Assembly (NCBI GenBank): GCA_015501055.1
Contig: JADNYV010000676.1
Location: 1-18,185, forward strand
Source of the DNA: Mucidula mucida
Taxonomy: Eukaryota; Basidiomycota; Agaricomycetes; Agaricales; Physalacriaceae
Direction of reading: 5' to 3'
DNA length: 18,185 nt
Shown here: piece after piece, positions 9,345-18,185 of the stretch
Layout: the number at the start of each line of letters is the position of its first letter
Position numbering within the stretch: the first letter of the stretch is position 1
Position numbers and translations under genes: made by a program
The notes under the pieces: generated by a model
The model's database searches: none
Seen by the model: only the letters and a program-made list of their open reading frames with translations
Told to the model about the DNA's origin: nothing

Positions 9345-9772
9345 CGAGCTATGATGCTTGCATGCGTGCAGTACCCTTCAGTCAAATAAAGCCGGAACTC
9401 TTGCAGGACAACTTGAGCGTAAATATAACGGTCCGGGCATGGCGGTGCTGTACAAACTGCTGTCACCGGAACGTAGCTCATCCCAGATGATTGGGCTTCC
9501 GAGGAATATAGAAAACCGAAATGAGCAGGTGTGGCGTCTTCGAGATGTCAAGTGATCAATGGAGTGTCTTTGGATGATGTAGAAAGATGTCGTCTACCAA
9601 TGTGTTGAGGTTGCTTGTCACGGAAAATTTAGTCGAAGCTCGACAAAAAGTCATCCTTCCAGATAGCTCCTGCCGTCAACGTGTATTGACATCTTCTCCG
9701 CGGCCAAAATTGCGCAACCGTTCACCCGAAAGTAGAGCCTTCGAAGAGCTTCAAAGTTCAATGACATTCAGC
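9345..9772. other. Intergenic: element border to ERG2 3' end
   Basis: About 430 bp between the right repeat and the ERG2 stop. It should hold the ERG2 3' UTR and terminator on the minus strand. Small open frames on the plus strand have no recognisable content and no conserved wording. I see nothing else. Confidence 0.5.
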
Positions 9773-10550
9773 CTAAATCTTTCCTCGAATAAGATTGAGC
9801 GTCATCTCCCGTCCAGAGATCCACGACATCTTCAACAACGTCGGAATATCAAGAGTCGACAACAGCCCATCCGCAAGACCAAATGGAAGCATCAACGGGA
9901 TCCATTCTGCATGGGAAATCAACAACCATCGCCATACCCAGTTTGAACGTACCTCGGGCGTATTCCAGCGCAAAACATCCCTCGTGCATCTTAAATTGCT
10001 TCACCGGATAATGCACATCCCCAGGCGTATACCTCTCCATCTCCAGCGCACCCGCCGCGAACGCCCACTGCTCTCCAACCAGGATATTGAAATAATCATC
10101 CGCTGTGTGTCGCCAAGTATGCCCCTCCGTGCCCAGGGGCGTGCCGAAGATGAAGAGGTATTCCGTTATACTAGCATGGATGATGTACAAGGCGCCCATC
10201 GCACCCCCGGCATTGTTGATCATCCATTCCGATGAATCGGGGTTGAGCCGGATGACGCGGGAGGGATAGGTCGCGGTGAGGTTCCTCACCGCGACGATGT
10301 GGTCGACCATCCCCGCGGTGTTGTCGGGGCTCGCGTCGATGGCGCTCTTGGCTAGCTCATGAAGCTCGGTCGGGTCGAAGACGTACCACCGGTCCTGTTC
10401 ATTTTACCCTTCGTCAGTGTGTCGTTGAAGTTGGTTCAGAGAACATACTTTAATGGTGTCCAGATAGCCACACAGTGTGACGGCGAGGCTCAAGATGAGC
10501 GCCCACTTGAAGAAAAGAGAACGGTTCTTCCATATTTGCTTCGTATCCAT
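9773..10550 (-). CDS. ERG2: C-8 sterol isomerase (ergosterol pathway)
   Basis: Moves the double bond of fecosterol-type sterols from C8 to C7 in ergosterol synthesis, in the ER membrane. Exons 10550-10449, 10394-9953 and 9906-9773, with introns of 54 and 46 nt; 225 aa, near the usual length of about 220. The N-terminal membrane anchor is at about residues 12-30 (LFFKWALILSLAVTLCGYL). The family core is unmistakable: NNAGGAMGALYIIHASITEY, IFGTPLGTEGHT, RHTADDYFNILVGEQWAF, GCFALEYAR joined by the last intron to EWIPLMLPFG, then STLDIPTL and the C-terminal GREMTLNLIRGKI. The ATG at 10550 begins MDTKQIWKN directly before the anchor. The gene is intact, and I see no clear TATA box. Its 3' end faces the transposon. 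Confidence 0.95.
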
Positions 10551-10791
10551 GTCTGTGTAAAGTCCTGGAATGTCAAGAGACTGGACGGTCCAAGCATGAA
10601 CAGAATCTATAGAACGCTGTTGGTTAATACGAATCGTGCCACTTCTCCCTCGTCTGATGATTAACGTCATTTGGCCGCGAACTGTGATGAACGGTCACGT
10701 TATTAGAATGTACCTCATTTGAAGGCTTCAACTTCCTAGGGCCAAACGATCAGACCACGACAGCAACGGAATCATGAACATAGATTGCAGA

Positions 10792-12088
10792 CTAGTTATC
10801 GGTCACATCAAGCAGGTCGAGGTTTGGCACTCTGCACCTCGACACCTGGATCCACCACAACAAAATCTGCAGAGCATTTGGAGGGTCTCTCCCCTGCGCG
10901 TAAGTCCTGCCCCCATCCTTCAGAACATCAATAGGCGCTTCGATTGGCTCTGACAGATGAACTTCCTGACGATCTGGGAACAGTCAGGATGGTGAGCCTA
11001 AGCAGATGCAAGACGACTCGCCTGCAGTGAAATAGCCGAAAGACCAGTAGTTGTAGTTCGTGACGGCGAAGACGTTACTGCGAGGTTGCGAGCATACGTC
11101 GTAGAGCTTTGGAGGGAATCGTCAGACAAGGCTGGAAGGAGAAATTTATTACTGACCAACGCCCAGAGCTTATTGGTCGTCCTGTCATAGCGGTACTCTG
11201 CGACGCTGTTGTAACGGTCATCAGAAACCTTGGTCGAACAAGTTAATCACAACGATGACGCAGGAAAAGAAAAAGACAAACCTCTGACCGCGGTTTCACA
11301 AATTTCGTAAAATCTTCGTGAGAGAAGCACCAAGGCGCCATCTGTACGATTGGGAACATTATCTGTAGTCGATGTCAGACATAGTCTGTAAAAGTAGAAG
11401 CCGACCGACCGTGCCCTTGTCGCTAGCAGCTTCCAGAGCGTAAACTTGCCACATGGCATTATGCGTCGTGAACGTGTCCGACAGATTCACAAATCTGAAC
11501 TCATTTGTTTCGCCCTCAGCATTGTCGATGTGACGGAGCACTTCTGAGAAAGTGCAGAAGATATACCTCTCCATGAGGTTGCGCATCTCTCTCTCTCCGT
11601 TTATTCGCGAGAAGAAAACGAGAGACTCTGGCTCATAGTACGTGTTTGAAGCCGACGACCTGAGACGAAGTTTTGAAACGAAGTGGTGTCCTTTAACAGG
11701 AAGCACAACGGGAATGTTCTTGAGTTTTGCGACAACTAGTAGTAAACATGAGGTCTAGTCAGAAGTGATTTGAGTAGGACGTACACGCCGTGGTCCAAGC
11801 CTGGAAGACAGATCGATCCATGAGTGCCACCTTGCGCAATTTGCGTGTTCCCGGCTTTCGGACGAGAGATGGGTACCAAGGCCAATCTGCTGTGCGTGTA
11901 ACCTCGACAAGAGGCGTCGTCCTGTTCGCAAGGACGCCGGGCTGGCGCCAGCCGCCCGTGTAATTGTAGAAGGTGTATCCTTCCTCGCGGTTGGGTAACA
12001 CGACGATAGAGCGGCTTTTGATCTGCTTGGTGTATTCCTCGTCGCTGTCGTACTCAACTTCGGTGCTATCGATGTTCATGGCGGCCAT
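10792..12088 (-). CDS. Uncharacterised fungal protein, 349 aa
   Basis: Six exons: 12088-11785, 11735-11410, 11362-11282, 11228-11157, 11106-11022 and 10973-10792; introns 47-53 nt, phases all agree. The start ATG gives MAAMNID; a second in-frame ATG is three codons on. An acidic N-terminus (VEYDSDEEY) is followed by aromatic-rich stretches (GYTFYNYTGGWRQPG, TADWPWYPSLV), a likely folded core (FVSKLRLRSS, ESLVFFSRING, RYIFCTFSEVL, NYNYWSFGYF) and a C-terminal ALQILLWWIQV. No signal peptide or clear membrane segment. Intron 2 has a weak donor (GTCGGT) and intron 5 a GC donor (GCGAGT). I recognise no domain; the style resembles Agaricomycete-only families. It is probably a real expressed gene because long in-phase exons end in one stop. 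Confidence 0.72.
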
Positions 12089-12773
12089 TGGTAGGAGGGG
12101 TGAGGACTCGAAGGACGTTCAGAATCTTTTATACTGTCGCAACGCGCATGGGCCACCAGGGCTTTTGTGGACACGACCATTGTTGCATCAAAGTGGTATC
12201 GCTACCCTATTGTTCGTCCGATATGGTCCAAACGCCGTATCCTTGCGCGGATAGGTTGCGGAATGAAGGATCCTTGTAAGCTGCTGGCGGAGAGTAAGGG
12301 AGAGCCAAGAAATCTCCGTTTCTGCCTATCGGCAATCACTGCCAGATGGTCCGTGCGCGACAAAACACACGCGATTTCTCCTCAGCGAAGTGTTATTGAC
12401 GCTGAGGCCGGCATTATCGTAGCCTGGCGAGGGCGGCTCTAGTAGTTGCGGTACTGTCTCGTGAACTCGACACGACATTGGCGCGTTGCGGACGAGGCGT
12501 TATCGGCCATCGGCGGCGGCGTACAATAAGTGGTAACTGAGAAGAAAAAGGGCACGGTATGAACCTCTTCGAGCAGCGAACCAAAGCACGACTGAGGAGC
12601 AAAAAAATGGGGAAGGGAGTTTATACATTAGAGCGAGGATCAATCTGTCCATAATGGAATAAGGTGTACGAAGAAGGCAGAGAGAGAAAGAGAGCACGGA
12701 TAAGATAAGATGTGGAATGTATAATATTTTCAATATGTTGTACAGTGCCAAACGAACAACTAGTTATCAGTTA
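12089..12773. other. Intergenic, 5' side of the 349-aa gene
   Basis: About 680 bp that should include the promoter of the minus-strand gene starting at 12088 and the 3' flank of the kinase locus. It contains one hairpin (12380-12407) and a purine-rich stretch near 12678-12700. A hydrophobic open frame at 12500-12751 (-) lacks an ATG start and any family signal, so no gene is called. Confidence 0.4.
12380..12407. repeat. Perfect 8-bp inverted repeat, 12-nt loop
   Basis: CCTCAGCG and CGCTGAGG flank a 12-nt spacer. It lies about 300 bp upstream of the 349-aa gene. It could be a protein-binding palindrome or chance. Confidence 0.4.
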
Positions 12774-15324
12774 TCAGGAAGTGCTACTGGGTACATGCGT
12801 ACGAGGTCCGATCACTGAATTCTTGGAAAAACCGCGCGTATGTCCAGTGTCCATCCAGACTGATCTCATCAAACGGTGGAAGGAGATTTTCTGGGACAAC
12901 AGGAAGGGGCGCGGCGGTAAAGCGTGCGTGTTCTTCTTTTTGAGCCGCACAATACTAGGACCCGAAACATTGAGAATCTGGGCCGCATGAAATCGAGCCG
13001 TATGCGCACTTTGCGCAGCAAGTCCAGTGAACAGGTGAACCTTGAGACCATAGATATAGCGGCAAAGAACGGCAAGGGACAAATCGGCAGAGGGCATTTC
13101 TACATGCTCCAAGTCCCTTTTTGCGTTGACCAAAAAGGCATCACTCCCCTGTAGCCACCCGTGATAGGACGAAGATGGGTTACGCGCAAGATAGCAGTTT
13201 TCCTTTGTGGTCGGCTATACGTCGGCTCCTCTAGAAGAATATTGTTGACTACAAAGAGCCAGAACACGTAGAACAGAGACTCGAGATCGTGTCGATAAAG
13301 TGGCAAGGGAGGGAAGCGGGGTTTTGATGTAGCTCTCGAGCCATGTATGGGCGGGTGCCTGTACGCTGCTTAGACGAAGGGACGTGCTGTCGCGGAATGA
13401 TGATAGATCAAAGTCATTCAGGACACCGCACACCCTGCCGTCGCGTATATGCCACATGATGTTGCCTTGGCTAATGTCGCGATGAAGAATCCTGGCATGG
13501 TCGTATATCCAGCGATGAACTAAAGCCAGATAAGTTAGCCATTGGCGGTGAAGACTGAAGGAAGAGAACAACCTTGTGAAACGTCGAAGATGACTTGAGT
13601 GTAGTCGAAGACAGAGTCTAGCTCGCTAAACTTGTGGAGCTTTTCATGCACGCTAACACGCAACACGCGGTTCTCGTAGTTGAAACGGACACCTGAGGCG
13701 TACTGCGTTGTAGGATCGTTGAGATAGGCAGCCAGCCGACCACCAACCTCATCGGGAAGCTGAACAAAGTCTGGGAGTGGAGGATAGTTGGGATGTGATT
13801 CAGCACCCAGGAAGCATCGTCCTTAGCTGCGACTACTTCTCGAATACGGTCAACGAAGGTAGCCTCTGACTGCCTGTCGGTGGGAGACCAGGTGATCTTG
13901 ACGATCAGTTCACGACCGGGCCACCTCTCGCACTCCGCATTGACAATGTACGTGCATCGACCTATAATGCCGGTTTGCCTGTCGATAATGCGGCCGAGCT
14001 TGAGGACAAATTCTCCATCGGTGTCCTGGAGCCGAATAATCTGCCCTGACAGTATATTGTTCAGGTCCTTGCCAGCGATCTTATTGTATTCTCCATAATT
14101 CCGCAGGTACGGGCTTGGATTAGGGAAGAGGCGACCGACGATACCGCGGTTCTGGAGCGCGGCTTGCTGGCCTTATGCAGACTCGCCTGCAACACCATGA
14201 ACATGCGACGGGAGGAACGAAAGTTCAGCGGCGCAGAGATAGCGATGCAAGAATGGTCGTAGTACATGACTTGACCACATCATCGCAGACCAGCAGCCCA
14301 AGGCTATGGTCTTTGAAGCCGCTGGCGGACAGATAATCGAGCGCATAATTGGCACACTGATAGGCAGTCGTCTTACGGTCATCGCTTGCGTCGTCGAATG
14401 TCAAATCCCTCGATGATTGAGAACAATCGTGATGTCCGAGCGGGAGCGACGTTAGATGGGTCTCCTTTTTGGCGTTTCGCAACCGGCTTGTTGGAGTCGG
14501 AGCCTCGCTTCGTAGCCCCAGTGGATGTAACAGAGGAGGTTGCAGCGTCTATGAGGTCCTTTTTTGCCTTTGCCAAGACCGCCAGATCTCGTGGATCTCG
14601 ACTAATTCAAGGATTAGAACAAGAAGTTGTGGACTGAAGACTACACGCACATTTTGTCAAGAACAGTCGGAGCGCCGACGCCTTGGTCGACAAGTCATGG
14701 TCTTTCTTGAACTCCCAGAAAGTAGCAGCTGCTCCCAAGAACACTTGGGCGATGACCCTTCCTGTTAACCATCGAGGTCGTTCAAACAGTCCAGCCACAG
14801 GGCGTAGAGAACCCTCCCAAATTTGGGGAGCGATCGCCTTTCACTGAGGCGCGCGACCCAACGACGCGTTTGGGATCCTGGCGGTAAGCATAGAGGGTAG
14901 ACGAGATATCAGTGCCCTCGGTCTCAACCATGACGCTAGTCGCCTGGTTATATAGGCTCGCAGCTGGTGCGTAGAGAGTATTTTTACTCCCTCTGTATCG
15001 CAGGCATCGAGGTATGCGTCCATTTTCTCCGAAGAGCATCGTTGCCTTCCAAAGCCGTCAAACAGCGCTGGAATTCAACGTTGGATTCCCAGTCTTCGGG
15101 GAGATTCAAGACCTTCTTGAGAAAGATCTCAAATGGGAGATGACCCTGGAGGTTCTGAGGTCCTCAGCTAGGTAAGGATCTACCTCTGCTCGCGTCGAGC
15201 AGCCTGCTGGCCGATGATGCCTTTGGCAAGCGGGGTGCTCGTCAGCTTGGAGACACTGGAGGCATTGCGACGAGTAGTAGGGGTTCTGGAAAGGTTGGTT
15301 GCGCGATGTGCGTATACGACCCAT
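12774..15324 (-). pseudogene. FunK1-type protein kinase, frame broken many times
   Basis: FunK1 is a fungal-expanded kinase-like family. Pieces run in family order on the minus strand: GHLPFEIFLKKVL (from 15145), NTLYAPAASLYN, DPKRVVGSRASVKGDRSPN, FWEFKKD, a low-complexity Lys/Ser linker, YALDYLSASGFKDH, MYYDHSCIAISAPLNF, RLFPNPSPYLRNY, RVLRVSVHEKL, VHRWIYDHARILHRDIS with the HRD loop (about 13490-13465), VLNDFDLSSF (the DFG-like site), TGTRPYMARE and LYRHDLESLFYVF. Adjacent pieces lie in different frames; breaks are near 14985, 14415, 14270, 14163, 13771, 13380, 13306 and 13145. There is no room for introns there. Most breaks need one missing base beside a short run. Real introns also occur (for example one just before VHRWIYD). 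The first exon is unclear. This is either a pseudogene or an intact gene in poorly resolved sequence. Confidence 0.75.
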
Positions 15325-15756
15325 CGAATGATGACGATTGGCGACGGGAGTGGCGGGCGCGTCGGATGATATGAGTGGCCACGAATGACGGAGAAAGTCG
15401 AAGATGAGAATGCTTGATACATTTTGAAGTATCTGGCTTTATATCTGTAGTCACGGGACAGCGTGCAGAGGCAGAACAATGGACAATGGTGGTAAATTGC
15501 CAAGTTGGGAATTTCTCACGTGTCGCATGTGGACGTTCCCACAATGTTGTGTACTGTCGTTGAACGTTAAAATGAGAAAATTGTCTCAATCAAGTGGATG
15601 GGCAGCAAGTGATAGTACACGGCGTGACCGAACAATATTGCAGAAACAAGCCAAAGGACTCTTCGACTTAACTTGAAACCGGCCATGATCAAAAAAACTC
15701 TTTGGTTTATCCTTTGCATATGACGGGTATTGACAGCATACATACACACTACTTCA
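15325..15756. other. Intergenic between kinase locus and acetyltransferase locus
   Basis: About 430 bp. It would hold the kinase promoter and the 3' flank of the acetyltransferase. Open frames on both strands carry no recognisable wording. The FunK1 first exon may reach into it, because an open minus-strand frame continues to about 15500. Confidence 0.4.
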
Positions 15757-16605
15757 TCAATTCGCGGCTGCCTTGGACGGATTCCACCCGGGACCTCGTT
15801 CCTCCTCTGGTACGACTTTTGATCAATCTCGCCGGATTACCAACGACAAACGCTCTGCAACGAAATCTCAATCGGAGCACACATACGAGGGAGGGAAGAG
15901 CTGCTCACCAATCTGGAAAGCTCTTCGTGACAACGCTCCCGCACCAACGGTGCATCCTTGACCAAGCGTGACCCCAGCTTGGATATTCGCTAGTAAGCTC
16001 ATTAGGAGGCCGTACTAGAGCACCAGACTTAGTAGACTTACTCCGCCGCCAATCCAGCAGTCATCGCCTATGTTATCTCGGATGCGGCGTTCCAAGCCAG
16101 TTTGACGCTCTTTGGACGCTGATGCCGTGGGTGGCGGGTACAGCGACACGTTAGGGCCGAAGAGGACGCGGTTCCCAATCGTGACAGTCGCGCGAAGTCG
16201 AGTATAGTCGTATTGTAGTTCGCATAGAAATCCGAAACCGATTTTGATCTGTATATATAGGATATGAGCCCTACGTCGAGTACCACTAGACTCCGCGGAT
16301 TTACATTCGATCCGAAATCGACATACAACCTATGCAGACGAAGATTAGGCACGGTGAAACGAAGGCTTAGTCGGGCAGTGATATTTACGGACGGTTCAAT
16401 GTAGACGCCCGGGATAGTTTCGACTGGACGCAGAACAGCTCCGCGGATCTCCCTGCGTTCGTGACCATCACGTGTGGGCGGGGAGTTGTTGTAGCGGTGC
16501 AATGATTTCGCGTGCGCGAAAGCGGCTTTCTACTAGTTCCGGCTGCATGGAGTTGTACAGACCATTATTCGAGGCGCACGGAGGAGGGGGTATGTAGGAG
16601 GACAT
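15757..16605 (-). pseudogene. Hexapeptide-repeat O-acetyltransferase (maltose/galactoside acetyltransferase type), frame broken
   Basis: The family transfers acetyl from acetyl-CoA to sugars using a left-handed beta-helix. It starts MSSYIPPPPCASNNGLYNSM at 16605. Family pieces follow in order but in changing frames: LVESRFRAREII, RPVETIPGVYIEP, an intron to LYVDFGSNV, then FYANYNTTILD, VTIGNRVLFGPNVSLYP, THGISVQ, ERQTGLERRI, IGDDCWIGGG, IQAGVTLGQGCTVGAGA, VVTKSFPDW and VVGNPARLIK. Breaks lie near 16470, 16238, 16188, 16132, 16112, 16041, 15933 and 15805. Two of them (16041 and 15933) are cured by a single G next to an existing G. The likely catalytic His of THG is kept. The many small shifts with conserved residues intact suggest sequence error or recent decay. 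Confidence 0.72.
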
Positions 16606-16833
16606 GGTGGTTATGATCTGAGAGCAGTCGTCAAGGCGTAGAAAGTCATTCGGCCTTGGCTAGTTGACCGGGGAAATCTCGGACACGTCAACAGCAACGT
16701 TTTGATACGTGGATGAAACCATCAGAACTTCAACTACGTGCCAATGTCAACAGATCGCGCCGAATTGGAGGGAGAACCAAAAGCTGGTAATCAAGAAATT
16801 CGTAAGAAGTACAATGTATGGTTTCCAAGATAA

Positions 16834-17409
16834 TTAAAGAGCATCCTTCTCAGCCAAGACCTCTTCAGCGTGCTGTTTCGCTTCATTGGAGACGCGGGGT
16901 CTTTAGGAAGGTGAGATGAGAAGAATAGAGCAAAGACTACTCACTGTGCAAGGTGGCCTTGTAGCCAGCAAGAACGCGAACCTCATGCAGGTCACGCTCG
17001 CCTGTGTGCAGAGGCTGCGAGGCCTTCTTCGATGTCGTATTGTCTACTGTTAACCTGTTATTGCAGTCTATGCAATCGAACGAAGGTACATACCTTCCTC
17101 CATATCATCATCTTCGTATTCCTCTATAACCAATCTTTACATTTTATTTGCCTGGGCGGAGGAATATCGAACTAACCTTCATCATAAGCACTATCCTGCT
17201 CCTGGGGGATGACTGAGTCGTCGGTGTCGCCAGACATCTCATCGAGACGGGCGCTGGCGTTAGCCTTCGCCTTGTCAGACACTCGCGGATTGTGCATAGT
17301 GCTTTTCAAGCCGCGCGCGACGTTGGCTGGATCTTTCTGTTCGTTGGCTGCATCAAAGTCAGGTGCGAACCAGCGTGAAGGGCGGTAATGGCTCACAAGA
17401 GACGGGCAT
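16834..17409 (-). CDS. Conidiation-specific protein 6 (con-6) family
   Basis: Small hydrophilic protein of the con-6 family, linked in Neurospora to asexual sporulation; its biochemical role is unknown. Exons 17409-17397, 17347-17177, 17123-17094, 17043-16945 and 16900-16834. The 13-nt first exon encodes MPVS. Two family repeats are visible: DPANVARGLKSTMHNPRVS in exon 2, and VRVLAGYKATLH, which continues after intron 4 as N-P-RVSNEAKQHAEEVL. Between them lies an acidic spacer (YDEEEYEDDDMEED). Introns 1-3 join in phase. In exon 5 the family reading needs one more C in the CCCC run at 16896-16899. As printed, the frame shifts and runs on past the expected TAA at 16834-16836. A TATA box and a 21-bp promoter repeat lie upstream. 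Confidence 0.82.
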
Positions 17410-17467
17410 GATGGTTTGCGATTGGTAGGTGGCGAAAGTTTTAGTTCATCCCAATGATTGAGTCTAA

Positions 17468-17475
17468 CCTTTATA
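17468..17475 (-). promoter_or_regulatory. TATA box of the con-6-type gene
   Basis: TATAAAGG on the minus strand, 59-66 bp upstream of the ATG at 17409. Good match and spacing for a fungal core promoter. Confidence 0.5.
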
Positions 17476-17529
17476 CCGCAGATGCAAGTGACGAAGGCGT
17501 ACAAGAACTCTTTGGAAATTTAAAGTTTT

Positions 17530-17550
17530 ATGACGAGGAATGATTGTAAG
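17530..17550. repeat. 21-bp direct repeat, copy 1
   Basis: ATGACGAGGAATG-ATTGTAAG. It matches 17569-17589 at 20 of 21 bases. It sits 121-141 bp upstream of the con-6-type ATG and is a candidate activator-binding site. Confidence 0.7.
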
Positions 17551-17568
17551 TAGTTGTAAACGGAATTC

Positions 17569-17589
17569 ATGACGAGGAATGTTTGTAAG
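17569..17589. repeat. 21-bp direct repeat, copy 2
   Basis: ATGACGAGGAATG-TTTGTAAG, 39 bp (start to start) from copy 1 and in the same orientation. The rest of 17410-17904 is promoter and 3' flank without a recognisable gene. Confidence 0.7.
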
Positions 17590-17904
17590 ATGAGTTCACC
17601 GTATACGTAGACGCGTCTCGACGATTCGTGTATGATGTATCGGAAGCCTCTTTCTCTGATGGTTGTGCAGTCTAAGAAATGCAAAGGATTTTCAGGTCTG
17701 GATGCTCATGCCTTATTGGAGCGGTTGGAAGCTGTTCGCATTCAAAATGATGACTATATTCTATCTGAAGGTAAAAGCATTGCGGAAAAAATTGGCCCTT
17801 GATCGCCAAAGGTATGGACGAGAAGGAGAAAAAACGCCACACAACTCGTTGACAATATGCCCAAGTGCCAGTTATAGTTACACGATATATATCAGAACAG
17901 AACT

Positions 17905-18185
17905 TCATGCCTTCGCACCAACCTCCTGTACCTTGGCCTGCATCACATTGACGAGATAGCCCATATTTTCCTGCTTCTTCCCTATAGCCTCCTCCAGAGC
18001 GGAGATGTTGGTGTTGAGGTACGTAATCTTGGCTTCGTAGTGCACTGCAGCTTGGGGGAGTGTCTGTAGAAGAGGTAAACAATAATGCATGGGGAGGAAG
18101 AGGCGAACGCATCTAGACAAACCTTCTTCACATAATAGCCCGTCCCTACATCCACAATGACGCTCTCCGCATCTGTAATCTTCCC
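17905..18185 (-). CDS. GIM5: Prefoldin subunit 5 (alpha type), C-terminal part; 5' end off the window
   Basis: Subunit of the cytosolic heterohexameric prefoldin co-chaperone, which hands unfolded actin and tubulin to the chaperonin CCT. Visible exons are 18185-18123 and 18063-17905, joined in phase across a 59-nt intron. The reading is family-typical: VIVDVGTGYYVKK (the beta-hairpin region), then TLPQAAVHYEAKI and the C-terminal coiled-coil helix with KKQENMGYLVNVMQAKV, ending EVGAKA. Only about 73 residues lie in the window, roughly the last half of a protein that is usually near 150-160 aa. The frame is intact. Confidence 0.9.
   Translation of the reverse strand, partial: EDYRCGERHCGCRDGLLCEEGLSRCVRLFLPMHYCLPLLQTLPQAAVHYEAKITYLNTNISALEEAIGKKQENMGYLVNVMQAKVQEVGAKA

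Noticed and set aside
9358..9946. Plus-strand open frames between the element and ERG2
   Set aside because: Part overlaps antisense to ERG2 and part is in its 3' flank; no recognisable protein content.
10950..11021. A 72-nt version of the GC-AG intron with acceptor GTCAG
   Set aside because: It keeps the same frame, but the 48-nt version has a better branch site and the usual length for this genome.
12500..12751. Hydrophobic minus-strand open frame
   Set aside because: No ATG start at the front, no splice context and no family wording.

Overview
The window looks like the nuclear genome of a mushroom-type basidiomycete (Agaricomycetes). Genes are dense and cut by many 44-60 nt GT-AG introns. 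Fungus-specific families are present: a division 1 chitin synthase, ERG2 sterol C-8 isomerase, a FunK1-type kinase, a con-6-type conidiation protein and a DUF6589-type protein. All gene models below were built by eye from reading frames, splice sites and remembered family wording; no database search was possible.

Layout, left to right. (1) 1-2469, minus: a chitin synthase, 3' end off the left edge, with ten visible introns. (2) 2791-9344: a putative DNA transposon of about 6.4-6.6 kb. Its outer ends are two 178-bp repeats, identical base for base and inverted (2791-2968 and 9167-9344), plus a third, partly related copy in tandem on the left (2969-3154). Inside are a RecQ-like superfamily 2 helicase (+), a convergent 948-aa DUF6589-type protein (-) that is the candidate transposase, and a small putative membrane protein (-). 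The helicase reading frame carries one in-frame TGA between motifs IV and V. (3) 9773-10550, minus: an intact ERG2. (4) 10792-12088, minus: a 349-aa protein of unknown function whose best model needs a GC-AG intron. (5) 12774-17409, minus: a FunK1-type kinase, a hexapeptide-repeat acetyltransferase and a con-6-type protein. The first two are broken by many single-base frame shifts, and the third by one. (6) 17905-18185, minus: the 3' end of prefoldin subunit 5, intact.

The most interesting part is the helicase plus DUF6589 element. The pair lies tail to tail within one inverted-repeat frame, next to the chitin synthase promoter. The gene content resembles what I recall of helicase-carrying Academ-type (AcademH) transposons, but that assignment is an inference. 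A second notable pattern is the cluster of frame breaks between about 12.8 and 17.0 kb. Most are compatible with loss of one base beside a short run, and conserved residues survive on both sides. This fits local sequence error at least as well as gene decay.
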